The position numbers and the translations under genes are program-made. The notes beneath the pieces were generated by a model. The model made no database searches. It saw only the letters and a list, made by a program, of their open reading frames with translations, and was not told the origin of the DNA. From assembly GCF_000381925.1 (NCBI RefSeq), contig NZ_KB907309.1:992001-1056000 (forward strand): 64,000 bases of DNA, read 5' to 3'. Below, one piece after another: positions 50,416 through 59,202 of the stretch; the stretch's first letter is position 1, and every line of letters begins with the position of its first letter. The stretch is from Nocardia sp. BMG111209. Its GTDB lineage: Bacteria; Actinomycetota; Actinomycetes; Mycobacteriales; Mycobacteriaceae.

Positions 50416-51216
50416 CTACCACGAGACGTGTTCCAGCGGCATGAGATTCGGCTGCGCGGGCACGCCGAGGGTGCGGCGCTGCCGCTCCGAGACGATCGCA
50501 CCGAGGATGTGCAGCGGCGGAGTTCCCGGCGGCGGCACCGCGCGGATCTTCCGGCACACCGCCGTCACCAGCGCCTGCCCCAGCTGCTGCTGGGTCTCCG
50601 GCGTGAGCTCGAAGTATCGGGTGAGGTAGTGCCGGGCGGGCAGCGCCAGATCCTCGGTGAGCCCGGACAGGTCGAGTTGCTGTGCCCAGCCCTGTAACCA
50701 GGGCGGCATGATGGCGAGCTTGGGCCACGGGATCGGATTGCGGTCGTACACCACCACCGTGCCGGCCAGCACGTCGCCGACCCGGCGCGCGCGGGCCGAG
50801 CACATCGAGGTGAGCACGCCGATCACGCCGAAGAGACCGAATCCCCAGAAGTCGATGATCACCGCGGCCAGACCGCGGGTGAGGGCGTGCCGGAGGTCGA
50901 TCGGGCCGCCGTCGCCGCGCACCACCCGCAGCCCGAGCGCCGCCTTACCGGGAGTGCGGCCGTGCAGCAGCGTCTCCCACACGATCGGATAGCCGGCCAG
51001 CACGGCCACGAAGGTCACCGTGAACGCCGTCTCCCACCACGCCTGGTCGGAATCGACGGCGGCGAGCACGGCCACCGCGACCATCGTGAGCAGCCAGCCG
51101 AGCAACAGCTGCAACAGCACATCGATCACGAAAGCCACGGCCCGGGTGGGGATGCGGGCGACGGGCAGGTCGAGAGCGACGGCCTCGCCGGTGGTGAATA
51201 CAGCCATGGCCTCCAC
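50416..51216 (-). CDS. RDD family membrane protein
   Basis: A 266-residue protein with the RDD domain: IPTRAVAFVIDVLLQLLLGW (Arg, Asp) and LLHGRTPGKAALGLRVV, plus helices to about residue 145, then a cytosolic helical tail. GTG 51216 has GAAAGG 7 nt upstream and is used; an ATG at 51207 has its Shine-Dalgarno too close. RDD proteins are often beside SpoIIM in this cluster (like Rv3695 and Rv3694). Suggested functions in the literature include ion transport, but nothing here shows it. It converges on DUF58 with 3 bp between. Confidence 0.85.
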   Translation of the reverse strand: MEAMAVFTTGEAVALDLPVARIPTRAVAFVIDVLLQLLLGWLLTMVAVAVLAAVDSDQAWWETAFTVTFVAVLAGYPIVWETLLHGRTPGKAALGLRVVRGDGGPIDLRHALTRGLAAVIIDFWGFGLFGVIGVLTSMCSARARRVGDVLAGTVVVYDRNPIPWPKLAIMPPWLQGWAQQLDLSGLTEDLALPARHYLTRYFELTPETQQQLGQALVTAVCRKIRAVPPPGTPPLHILGAIVSERQRRTLGVPAQPNLMPLEHVSW

Positions 51217-51289
51217 AGATTAACCTTTCGGGAGGTCACCTTCGACAGATGCGGTGGCCGCTCGGTTTCCGGCACGGGAGGGCCCACCG

Positions 51290-52252
51290 ATGGATGTGGA
51301 CGCATATGCCTACGCGCATCGGCGGGACTGGGAACGGCTCGACCGGCTGGCCCGCAGCCGCCGGCTGACCGGAGCGGAATCCGACGAACTCGTGGCGCTG
51401 TACCGGCGCACCTCGCAGCAGGTGGCCCGGTTGCAGGTGCAGTCGCCGGAGGCCGGGCTGCTGGCCGGGTTGAGCACCGTGCTGGCCCGGTCCCGGGCCC
51501 GGATCCTCGGCAGTCGCTCGGACGCCTGGGCCGAGATCGGCCGATTCTTCACGCACCGGTTCCCGGCGGAGGTGTATCGCGCTCGCTGGTGGTGGCTCGG
51601 GGTGACGGTGGTCTTCCTCGGGGTGGTGGTCGGCCTCGCGATCTGGGTGCCGGGATCCGGGACGGCCCACCGCGCGCTCGGACTCCCCTCGGACACCGGG
51701 GATCTGACCGATCCGGGCGGCAAGTTCGAGACCTATTACTCCGAACATCCGCACGACGCGTTCGCCGCCCAGGTGTGGACGAACAATGCCTGGGTGGCCG
51801 CGGGGGCGCTGTTCACCGGGGCGCTGATCCTCCCGGCGGTCTACATGCTCTTCATGAACGCGCTGAATCTGGGCGTCTCGGCCGGTCTGATGGCCCAGGC
51901 GGGGCGGCTGGACTCGTTCTTCGGTTTCATCCTGCCGCACGGGATGCTGGAGCTGACCGCGATCTTCGTGGCGGGTGGCGCCGGACTGCAACTGGGCTGG
52001 ACACTGATCGATCCGGGCCGCGCGAGCCGGGCCCGGGCGCTCGCGCAACGCGGCCGGGCCGCCGCCACGATCGCGCTGGGGCTCGCGGGTGTGCTGCTGA
52101 TATCCGGACTGATCGAGGGTTTCGTGACCCCCAGCGGCTGGCCCGCGCCGGTCCGGATCGGGATCGGCGCCCTGGCCGAGGTGGCGTTCCTGAGTTACGT
52201 ATTCGGACCGGGCCGGTGGGCGGCGCAGGCGGAGGCGGCTCGACGCCCGTAA
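51290..52252 (+). CDS. SpoIIM (stage II sporulation protein M) family membrane protein
   Basis: A 320-residue protein: about 90 soluble residues, then six helices with the SpoIIM pattern (VWTNNAWVAAGALFTGALILP; FFGFILPHGMLELTAIFVAGGAGLQLG). In non-sporulating actinobacteria this domain occurs beside RDD, MoxR and DUF58 genes; sporulation is not implied. ATG 51290 has GGGAGGG 7 nt upstream; 36 in-frame nt upstream are not needed. It is divergent from the RDD gene with 73 bp between. Confidence 0.85.
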   Translation: MDVDAYAYAHRRDWERLDRLARSRRLTGAESDELVALYRRTSQQVARLQVQSPEAGLLAGLSTVLARSRARILGSRSDAWAEIGRFFTHRFPAEVYRARWWWLGVTVVFLGVVVGLAIWVPGSGTAHRALGLPSDTGDLTDPGGKFETYYSEHPHDAFAAQVWTNNAWVAAGALFTGALILPAVYMLFMNALNLGVSAGLMAQAGRLDSFFGFILPHGMLELTAIFVAGGAGLQLGWTLIDPGRASRARALAQRGRAAATIALGLAGVLLISGLIEGFVTPSGWPAPVRIGIGALAEVAFLSYVFGPGRWAAQAEAARRP

Positions 52253-53051
52253 CGCCGGTGGAGATCACCGGTACGTCAGCTACCGAATGGCGCATACCCG
52301 CCGGAAGGATTCGAACGACCCGGATCGAGGGTCTCGGAACGTAACTTCGGACCGTGTCGACAGGTCCGGATTTGAGATCCACTGGCCGCAGCGAGTCCAG
52401 CTCAGCTGCGGCCAGCGTTACCGTCAACTCTACACAATCGTTATCGCGATGCAACCACCTCCGCGCCTGTACAGACCCGGGGCGGACCTTCCGGGCAAGG
52501 GGTACGAGACGGGTCGGTCGGGATTACAGCAAACTTTCAGTAAACGATTTGCGCGTCCGAATAGGGCCGAATGCCCCTATCACAGGACCCTCCCGGATGC
52601 ATCGGATCCGATCATCGGGGACCTTTCGGAACTGCGCGCGACCGGGTTTGCCCGGCAGTTCCGATACCACGCACGGTGATCGCAAATATGGCCGTACGCT
52701 GGCCGTCAACCTCTTGTACATCTGTTGGCGGGCAGATTGCGGCGCGGGAAACAGACTCAAAGTCTGTTTAGAGGCGACGATTCAAGATGCGAGTCAGGTG
52801 ATAATCACGCTTCGAAGTATCACCGGTTAATTTCGACCGGAAGGGGGGCCGCACCATGTTCGCTCGACACCCCCTGGAACCACCCGGAGCGGTTACCCCG
52901 GCGCCCGTCCGATCCGGGCGATTGCGGCGAAGATCACACCGACGGAACCGAACCAGGTAGTTCCCCGCACCGGACCCCTCACGCCGGGGAACCCCCTGGT
53001 CGGTTTCCCGTAAGTTGTGCGGTTGACGCGGCAACCAGTGAAGATAACGGT
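52253..53051. other. 799-bp non-coding region with several hairpins
   Basis: No frame here resembles the biased coding sequence around it, and 52520-52860 is visibly less GC-rich. Hairpins: an 11-bp stem CTGGCCGCAGC (52382-52392 with 52405-52415), probably the SpoIIM terminator; a 9-bp AT-rich stem AAACAGACT (52748-52756 with 52760-52768); and a 7-bp stem GGTGATA (52797-52803 with 52818-52824). The last two could belong to a small RNA or to a leader of the PhoU-like gene. Confidence 0.55.
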
Positions 53052-53714
53052 GTGCGGACGAAATTCTCCTCCGAGCTCGCGGCACTGACCGAGGAGCTCG
53101 CCGGGCTGGCGAGCCTGGCACAGGAGGCCACCGAACGGGTCGCGGTGGCGGTGACCGAAGCGAACCTCACCGCTGCGTACGAAGTCTTCGCCATCGATGA
53201 ACAACTCCGGCAACGGCACGGGGCCTGCGAGAACCGGGCGGTGATCCTGCTCGCACTGGAGGCCCCGGTGGCCCGCGATCTGCGACAGGTCGTGAGCGCC
53301 ATGCAGATCGGCGACGATCTCGCCCAGATGAGCTGGCTCACCAGCCGGATCGCGGACAGTGTGGTGCACCGGTATCCGGCGCCGGTGGCGCCCGCGGACA
53401 TCACCGGCCGGCTCGGTGAGATCGGGCACGCCACCGCCGAGCTGGCCGCGGTCGCGCAGCGGGCCATCGCCGCCCAGAATCCGGCGGTGGACGATCCACA
53501 GGTACTGCCGGACCGTACCCTCGCCGATGCCCGGCAGCGCGTGCTGCAATCGCTGTCGGATCCGGACTGGCCGCACGGTCACGCCATGGCCGTGGATCTC
53601 GCACTCCTGGTCCATCACTACGAGCGCTGTGCGGAACATTGCGTCCGGATCGGCCGGCTCATCCGTTTCTTCCACACCGGCCTGCCGCTGTCGGCCCAGA
53701 TCCCGGAGGAGTGA
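53052..53714 (+). CDS. PhoU family protein
   Basis: A 220-residue all-helical protein with two PhoU-type three-helix repeats; the first has VARDLRQVVSAMQIGDDLAQM and the second ends HHYERCAEHCVRIGRLIRFF. PhoU proteins mediate phosphate-dependent control of PstSCAB and PhoR or scaffold other complexes. No pst genes are near, so the partner is unknown. GTG 53052 opens at VRTKFSSELAALTEEL, the usual PhoU beginning; the longer open frame upstream is not family-like. Confidence 0.85.
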   Translation: MRTKFSSELAALTEELAGLASLAQEATERVAVAVTEANLTAAYEVFAIDEQLRQRHGACENRAVILLALEAPVARDLRQVVSAMQIGDDLAQMSWLTSRIADSVVHRYPAPVAPADITGRLGEIGHATAELAAVAQRAIAAQNPAVDDPQVLPDRTLADARQRVLQSLSDPDWPHGHAMAVDLALLVHHYERCAEHCVRIGRLIRFFHTGLPLSAQIPEE

Positions 53715-53806
53715 CCGGATCAGCGGAGGCGCCCGGCGGCGTCGCACCCGCACGCCGCCGAGCCGATGTACCTGCCGAGGCAAACACAGCACAACGGACC
53801 GAACGC

Positions 53807-53844
53807 ATCGGGCCGGTCATCGACATTGCGATGACCGGCCCGAT
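53807..53844. terminator. Bidirectional hairpin between the PhoU-like gene and tRNA-Leu
   Basis: A perfect 16-bp stem (5' arm ATCGGGCCGGTCATCG at 53807-53822; 3' arm 53829-53844) with a 6-nt loop. It lies between the PhoU-like gene and the oppositely oriented tRNA and could terminate both. Confidence 0.85.
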
Positions 53845-53862
53845 ACCGATACTGCGTTACTG

Positions 53863-53945
53863 TGGGCGAAGGGGGACTTGAACCCCCACGTCCCGAAGGA
53901 CACTGGCACCTGAAGCCAGCGCGTCTGCCATTCCGCCACTCGCCC
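53863..53945 (-). tRNA. tRNA-Leu(CAG)
   Basis: An 83-nt class II tRNA. The acceptor stem pairs GGGCGAG with TTCGCCC (last pair G-U), followed by discriminator A; CCA is not encoded. The anticodon stem-loop is CTGGC TTCAGGT GCCAG, giving anticodon CAG for CTG codons, the commonest Leu codon here. A long variable arm (TGTCCTTCGGGACG) and a T arm with TTCAAGT complete it. In M. tuberculosis leuT lies in the same place beside fhaA. Confidence 0.95.
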
Positions 53946-54216
53946 GAGCGACTGGAGAACACTAACACGGGCTTTTGCCGGACAAGAAATCGCCTGGTCA
54001 GGTAGTTAACCGCAACAATCCAGGCCGGTTTGCAGCACTATGCTGGGGCGGGGGAACTCTCACAGCCTGCCGAGAGTTACAGGTGTGGAGGATCGTGGAT
54101 ATCATGCAGGGACCGTGTCCGTCCCACGACACGCCCTATTGGCATGTCACGGAATGACGGCAGGTACCGGAAACGACATCACGCGCCGCGTGGAGCGCAC
54201 GGAGAGGAGGCAGTCG

Positions 54217-55614
54217 ATGGGCATAGTGTCCCGTTTCGAACGCCGTCTCCAGGGCGCCGTGGGCGATGCGTTCGCCCGGGTCTTCGGTGGCAGCGTCGTC
54301 CCCCAAGAGGTGGAAGCGGCGCTGCAGCGCGAGGCGGCCGACCGGGTCACCGAGCTGGAGGGCGGCCACCTGCTCGCCCCGAACCGCTACGTGATCACCG
54401 TCAACGCGTCCGACCTGCAACAACTGGATGCCGACGAGGATCTGACCGTGCGCGCGTTCGCCAAACACCTGCAGGACTACATTCACGACCAGGGCTGGCA
54501 GACGTATGGCGAAGTGCACGTCGAATTCGAAGCATCCCCTACGCTGCACACCGGACAGTTCAGGACGCGCGGCCGGGTCGACCCGGACGTGGGTCGCCGG
54601 GAATCGTCGGCACACCGGCCTCCCGACCGACCTGGACGACCCCCACAACGAACCGCAAACCCGCAACCAGGAGCTGGCCCCATGACGCAGAACTCTGGCT
54701 ACGACCCCAGCCGTGAGCCCGCGGAGTCCGATCCACGCAATCGCGGGTTCGCTCCGCCGCCCGGCCAGGGCGGCTATCGCGACGAGTACGGCCGTGGCCA
54801 GTACGGCGAGTACGGCGCCCAGGAATCGCAGCAGGGCTACGGCGAGTACCAGAACGGCTACGACTACAACAATGCCGGCGGCAACGCGGGCAATGCCGGG
54901 TACGGCCAGCAGGGCGGCGGGTACGGCCAGCAGCCGGGCTACGGCGCTCAGCAGGGCGCCGGTTACGACCAGCAGGGCTACGCCGACCAGGCCTACGGTC
55001 AGCAGCAGCCGGGCTACGGCGCTCAGCAGGGCAGCGGCTACGACCAGGGCTACGGCGACGCGGCCTACGGTCAGCAGCAGGGCTATGCCGATCAGGGGTA
55101 CGGCCAGCAGGCCGGTTACGCCCAGCAGGGCTACGCCGATCAGGGCTACGCGCAGCAGCCGGGCGGCGGCTACGGCCAGCAGGCCTACGGTCAGGCGCCC
55201 GCGGGCTACAACAACCAGGGCGGCTACGCCGCCGAGGATCAGGCCTACGGCCAGCAGGCCGGCTACGCGCAGCAGGGGGCGGGCTACGCGGCCGCTCCGG
55301 CGCAGCAGCCGCCGCGGGCCGGCTCCGGGTACTCGGCCACCCTGCAGCTCGACGACGGCAGCGGGCGGACTTACCAGCTGCGGGAAGGCAGCAACATCAT
55401 CGGCCGCGGCCAGGACGCGCACTTCCGGCTGCCCGACACCGGGGTTTCCCGCCGCCATATCGAGGTGCGCTGGGACGGTCAGACCGCGATGTTGTCCGAT
55501 CTCGGATCGACCAACGGAACGCTGGTCAACGGCTCGCCCGTACAGGATTGGCAGCTCGCCGACGGGGATGTGATCCGCGCCGGGCATTCCGAGATCCTGA
55601 TCCGAATCGTCTGA
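54217..55614 (+). CDS. fhaA: FHA domain protein FhaA (DUF3662 + FHA)
   Basis: A 465-residue phosphothreonine-reading protein of the pknB operon. Residues 1-125 are the DUF3662/FhaA N-terminal domain ([23 protein letters not shown]). About 155-365 is a long Gly/Gln/Tyr/Ala-rich low-complexity stretch, and 370-465 is the FHA domain with [19 protein letters not shown] and [13 protein letters not shown]. FhaA binds phosphorylated MviN/MurJ in mycobacteria and slows peptidoglycan synthesis. ATG 54217 has GGAGG 6 nt upstream. A 7-bp hairpin (54055-54078) lies in the probable leader. The frame is open to 54040 but not used. Confidence 0.93.
   Translation: MGIVSRFERRLQGAVGDAFARVFGGSVVPQEVEAALQREAADRVTELEGGHLLAPNRYVITVNASDLQQLDADEDLTVRAFAKHLQDYIHDQGWQTYGEVHVEFEASPTLHTGQFRTRGRVDPDVGRRESSAHRPPDRPGRPPQRTANPQPGAGPMTQNSGYDPSREPAESDPRNRGFAPPPGQGGYRDEYGRGQYGEYGAQESQQGYGEYQNGYDYNNAGGNAGNAGYGQQGGGYGQQPGYGAQQGAGYDQQGYADQAYGQQQPGYGAQQGSGYDQGYGDAAYGQQQGYADQGYGQQAGYAQQGYADQGYAQQPGGGYGQQAYGQAPAGYNNQGGYAAEDQAYGQQAGYAQQGAGYAAAPAQQPPRAGSGYSATLQLDDGSGRTYQLREGSNIIGRGQDAHFRLPDTGVSRRHIEVRWDGQTAMLSDLGSTNGTLVNGSPVQDWQLADGDVIRAGHSEILIRIV
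54766..55310 (+). repeat. Gly/Gln/Tyr-rich low-complexity tract in FhaA
   Basis: Irregular repeats of [15 protein letters not shown] and GYAQQ dominate about 180 residues. Composition resembles prion-like, phase-separating regions. Confidence 0.8.
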
Positions 55615-55635
55615 TCCCGTAAGCTCGCCGGTGCA

Positions 55636-55678
55636 GATCACGGAGTGACCCGAGATTCCCCTCGGTCGTATCGTGATC
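55636..55678 (+). other. Two-tier RNA hairpin between fhaA and fhaB
   Basis: Outer stem GATCACG/CGTGATC (55636-55642 with 55672-55678) encloses an inner stem with one bulge, GACCCGAG (647-654) with CTCGGTC (661-667). It lies in the 194-nt gap between the two FHA genes and may be a processing or attenuation element. Confidence 0.4.
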
Positions 55679-55808
55679 GCAACCGGTCGTCGGCCCTATG
55701 ATGCTGCCAACACTCGGTCGGCTGCAGCATCAGGTCCGCAGTCGGTCGGCGAGCCGGTTGGGGGTCGAACCGTACCTACGACACCGGTCGAACAGGAGGT
55801 GGAGCGCC

Positions 55809-56276
55809 GTGCAGGGACTGATCCTGCAACTGACCCGTGCGGGGTTCCTGCTGCTGTTGTGGCTTTTCGTGTGGGCGGTACTCCGCACCCTGCGCAGCGA
55901 CATCTACGCGGCTTCCGGCATTCGGATCCAGTCCCGGGCCGCACGCGGTTCCGCGGTACTGCCGTCCTTCAACCGGAGCCAGAAGGGCGCCAAATTTCTA
56001 GTGGTGACTCAGGGTTCACTCGCCGGCACGCGCATCACGCTGGGCACCCAGCCGGTGCTCATCGGGCGCGCCGACGACTCCACACTGGTTTTGACCGACG
56101 ACTACGCCTCGACCCGGCACGCCCGGCTGTCGCCACGCGGCGAGGACTGGTACGTCGAAGATCTAGGCTCCACCAACGGGACCTACCTCGATCGAGCGAA
56201 GGTCACCACCCCGGTCCGAGTTTCGCTCGGCACCCCTGTCCGTGTCGGTAAGACAGTGATCGAGCTGCGATCGTGA
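55809..56276 (+). CDS. fhaB: FHA domain protein FhaB (FipA)
   Basis: A 155-residue membrane-anchored FHA protein. The N-terminal helix (LTRAGFLLLLWLFVWAVLRTL) is followed by the FHA domain with VLIGRADDSTLVLTDDYASTRHA and [14 protein letters not shown], the phosphothreonine-binding Arg, Ser and Asn loops. In mycobacteria FhaB/FipA binds phosphorylated PknA/PknB substrates and FtsZ/FtsQ. GTG 55809 has AGGAGG 9 nt upstream. It overlaps pstP as GTGA. Confidence 0.92.
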   Translation: MQGLILQLTRAGFLLLLWLFVWAVLRTLRSDIYAASGIRIQSRAARGSAVLPSFNRSQKGAKFLVVTQGSLAGTRITLGTQPVLIGRADDSTLVLTDDYASTRHARLSPRGEDWYVEDLGSTNGTYLDRAKVTTPVRVSLGTPVRVGKTVIELRS

Positions 56277-57733
56277 CACTTGTTCTCCGCTACGCAGCGC
56301 GCAGCGACCGTGGTCTCGTACGTTCCAACAACGAAGACTCCGTCTACGCCGGCGCCCGCCTGCTCGCCCTCGCCGACGGTATGGGCGGCCACGCCGCCGG
56401 CGAAGTGGCCTCCCAGCTGATGATCGCCGCCCTCGCCCACCTCGACGACGACGAACCGGGCGACGACCTGCTCGGCAAGCTCGATCGCGCGGTCCGGGAG
56501 GGCAACGCCGCCATCGCCGATCAGGTCGAGGAGGAACCGGAACTCGACGGTATGGGCACCACGCTCACCGCCGTCCTGTTCGCCGGTCGCAAACTCGGCC
56601 TCGCACACATCGGCGATTCGCGCGCCTACATGCTCCGCGGCGGCGAGCTGACCCAGATCACCCGCGACGACACGTTCGTGCAGTCGCTGGTCGACGAGGG
56701 CCGGATCACCCCGGAACAGGCGCACACCCATCCGCAACGCTCGCTGATCATGCGCGCGCTCACCGGCAACGAGATCGAGCCCACGCTCATCGTCCGGGAG
56801 GCGCGGGCCGGCGACCGCTACCTGTTGTGCTCGGACGGCCTGTCCGACGTCGTGAGCGACGAGACCATCGCGAACACGATGCGGGAGGGCAATACCGACG
56901 AGGCGGCGGACCGGCTCATCGAGCTGGCGCTGCGCAGCGGCGGCCCGGACAACGTGACCGTGGTCGTCGCCGATGTCATCGACCTGGACTACGGCCAGAG
57001 TCACCCGATCGTCGCCGGGGCGGCCTCCGGCGAGGACGAGGACACCCCACCCCCCAACACTGCCGCCGGACGGGCCGCCGCGATGCGCCCCCCTCGGGCG
57101 ACGCCGCGACGGAATCCCGTCGCGGCGGAACCTCCGGCCCCCCGCAAGAGCCATAGGCTGCGCTGGATCATCCTGTCGCTGGCGCTGCTGATCGCCGTGG
57201 TGGCTGGACTCGCGTTCGGCTACAAGATGATCCGCGGCAACTACTACGTCGGCGCCGAGAACGGCAACGTGGTGGTCCTGCGCGGCCTGCCGGGTGCGGT
57301 GCTCGGCTACTCCATCCACGACATCGACCAGGTCTCCTGCGTCGACCGCACCGGACGGCTCACCCTGATGAGTCCGGGCGCCGGCTTCCCGAGCGGCTGC
57401 CGGCAGTTGCAGGTCACCGATCTCAAACAGACCGGTCGCGACAAGGTGAACAACGGCCTGCCGCCGGGTTCGTTCGACGCGGCCCACCGGCAGCTGGAGA
57501 CCCTGGCCCACCAGGATCTGCTGCCCGCCTGTCTGACCGCGCCGCCGCAGCAGCCGGTGATCGTCACCCCGACACCCACCCCGGTGCCGATCCCGGTCGA
57601 TACCAACGCACCGGCGCCGCCGCCCGGCGACACCCCGCCACCGCCCACCGACACCAAGCCGCCGGCGCCGGCGCCGACCACCATCGCGCAGCCGCCGCAG
57701 ACCCCGGGGGAGAACTGCAGGAAGGCGGACTGA
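56273..57733 (+). CDS. pstP: Ser/Thr protein phosphatase PstP (PP2C family)
   Basis: The 486-residue phosphatase dephosphorylates PknA/PknB and their substrates. The catalytic domain (about 1-240) shows ADGMGGHAAGEVAS (metal Asp), GTTLTAVLFAGRKLGLAHIGDSR and CSDGLSDVVSDE. A membrane helix (IILSLALLIAVVAGLAFGY) near residue 300-320 is followed by an extracytoplasmic domain with two Cys and a Pro/Thr-rich tail. It is coupled to fhaB and rodA by 1-4 nt overlaps. Confidence 0.96.
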   Translation: MTLVLRYAARSDRGLVRSNNEDSVYAGARLLALADGMGGHAAGEVASQLMIAALAHLDDDEPGDDLLGKLDRAVREGNAAIADQVEEEPELDGMGTTLTAVLFAGRKLGLAHIGDSRAYMLRGGELTQITRDDTFVQSLVDEGRITPEQAHTHPQRSLIMRALTGNEIEPTLIVREARAGDRYLLCSDGLSDVVSDETIANTMREGNTDEAADRLIELALRSGGPDNVTVVVADVIDLDYGQSHPIVAGAASGEDEDTPPPNTAAGRAAAMRPPRATPRRNPVAAEPPAPRKSHRLRWIILSLALLIAVVAGLAFGYKMIRGNYYVGAENGNVVVLRGLPGAVLGYSIHDIDQVSCVDRTGRLTLMSPGAGFPSGCRQLQVTDLKQTGRDKVNNGLPPGSFDAAHRQLETLAHQDLLPACLTAPPQQPVIVTPTPTPVPIPVDTNAPAPPPGDTPPPPTDTKPPAPAPTTIAQPPQTPGENCRKAD

Positions 57734-59202
57734 TGTCCGCACCGGCATCGCCGTCGACCGCAGCGTTCCCGATTCCCCCCGGCGGGTTCGCTCCCGCGCC
57801 ACCCCCCGCGACCCGCCGCAACGTCGAACTGATGTTGCTGGCGTTCGCGGTCGCGATCACGGTGATCGCGGTGGTGCTCGTGGAGGCGGGGCAGAACCAG
57901 CAGGTCACCCGGGAACTCGCGACGGTGGCGCTGGCCGATCTGGCGTTGTTCGGGGTCGCGCATCTGGCGGTGCGCCGGTACGCGCTGTTCGCCGACCCGC
58001 TGCTGCTGCCGATCGTGGCCCTGCTCAACGGAATCGGCCTGGTGCTGGTGCATCGTCTCGACCTCGGCAGCGAGCAGAGCGCGGCGTCCAACTTCGCCCC
58101 GGTACCCCCGCCGGACGCGAACCATCAACTGCTGTGGACGGCCGTGGGCATCGGACTGTTCGTCGCGGTGCTGGCCGGGCTGCGGGACTACCGCACGCTG
58201 GCCCGGCACGGCTACCTGTTCGGCGGCCTGGGCCTGATCGCCCTGATCCTGCCCGCGGTGCTGCCGGCCCGCTACGCCGAGACCAACGGCGCGCGAATCT
58301 GGTTGCGGCTGACCGGATTCACGCTGCAGCCGGTGGAGATCGCCAAGGTCGCGCTGGTCGTCTGCTTCGCGGCGGTGCTGGTCTCCAAGCGGGATCTGTT
58401 CACCGCGGCCGGCCGGCATCTGCTCGGCGTCGAACTGCCCCGGCTGCGCAATCTCGGTCCGCTGCTGCTGGTCTGGCTCGCCTGCACCGCGGCGCTGGTG
58501 TTCGAACAGGATCTCGGGATCGCGCTGCTGATCTTCGTATCGGCGCTGGCGCTGCTGTACATCGCGACCGAACGGCTGGGCTGGCTGTTCGCCGGCGCGG
58601 TCCTGGTGGTGGCCGGTTTCGTCGTCGCCTACGACCGCGCCGAAGGGGTGCGGATCCGGATCGCCGACTGGATCGACCCGTTCGCGGACTACCACAACAC
58701 CGGCTATCAGATCGCGCAGTCGCTGTTCGGCCTGGCCACCGGCGGGCTGGCCGGTACCGGCCTGGGTAGCGGACGGCCGAATCAGGTGCCGTTCGCCAAG
58801 ACCGATTTCATCGTCGCCACCGTCGGCGAGGAACTCGGCCTGATCGGGCTCACCGCGGTGCTGGTGCTGTTCACCGTGCTGGTCCTGCGCGGTCTGCGGA
58901 CCGCGCTGGCGGTGCGGGACAGTTTCGGCAAGCTGCTCGCCGCCGGGCTGGCCTTCGCCCTCGGGCTGCAGGTCTTCCTGGTCTTCGGCGGGGTCACCAA
59001 ACTGCTCCCGCTGACCGGCCTGGCCACCCCGTTCCTCTCCTACGGCGCCTCCTCGCTGCTGACCAACTACGTGCTGCTGGCGCTGCTGGTGAAGATCTCC
59101 GACGCCGCGCGCGCCCCCGCCCCGGCCCGCAAGAAGGACACGGTGACCGCGGTCGTGGAGCGCCCCACGGAACTGATCCGCACGGGAGGGGAGCCCGCAT
59201 GA
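57733..59202 (+). CDS. rodA: RodA/FtsW/SpoVE family peptidoglycan glycosyltransferase
   Basis: A 489-residue SEDS polymerase that extends glycan strands for side-wall or polar growth. It has about ten to twelve helices, and the SEDS motifs VRIRIADWIDPFADYHNTGYQ (large loop), LAGTGLGSGRPNQVPFAKTDF and the final GLATPFLSYGASSLLTN. ATG 57733 overlaps pstP by 1 nt and the stop overlaps pbpA as ATGA, so polymerase and its transpeptidase are translationally coupled. Confidence 0.95.
   Translation: MSAPASPSTAAFPIPPGGFAPAPPPATRRNVELMLLAFAVAITVIAVVLVEAGQNQQVTRELATVALADLALFGVAHLAVRRYALFADPLLLPIVALLNGIGLVLVHRLDLGSEQSAASNFAPVPPPDANHQLLWTAVGIGLFVAVLAGLRDYRTLARHGYLFGGLGLIALILPAVLPARYAETNGARIWLRLTGFTLQPVEIAKVALVVCFAAVLVSKRDLFTAAGRHLLGVELPRLRNLGPLLLVWLACTAALVFEQDLGIALLIFVSALALLYIATERLGWLFAGAVLVVAGFVVAYDRAEGVRIRIADWIDPFADYHNTGYQIAQSLFGLATGGLAGTGLGSGRPNQVPFAKTDFIVATVGEELGLIGLTAVLVLFTVLVLRGLRTALAVRDSFGKLLAAGLAFALGLQVFLVFGGVTKLLPLTGLATPFLSYGASSLLTNYVLLALLVKISDAARAPAPARKKDTVTAVVERPTELIRTGGEPA

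Noticed and set aside
52300..52330. tRNA-like GGATTCGAAC motif after the SpoIIM gene
   Set aside because: The T-stem does not pair and no acceptor stem exists at the right distance; not a tRNA or a recognisable remnant.
52354..52830. 158-residue plus-strand reading frame in the 52253-53051 gap
   Set aside because: Codon third positions are not GC-biased, there are no family motifs, and the frame crosses several hairpins.
54040..54216. Extended N-terminus of FhaA
   Set aside because: The ATG at 54217 has a strong GGAGG site and gives the conserved [11 protein letters not shown] start; upstream residues are not FhaA-like.
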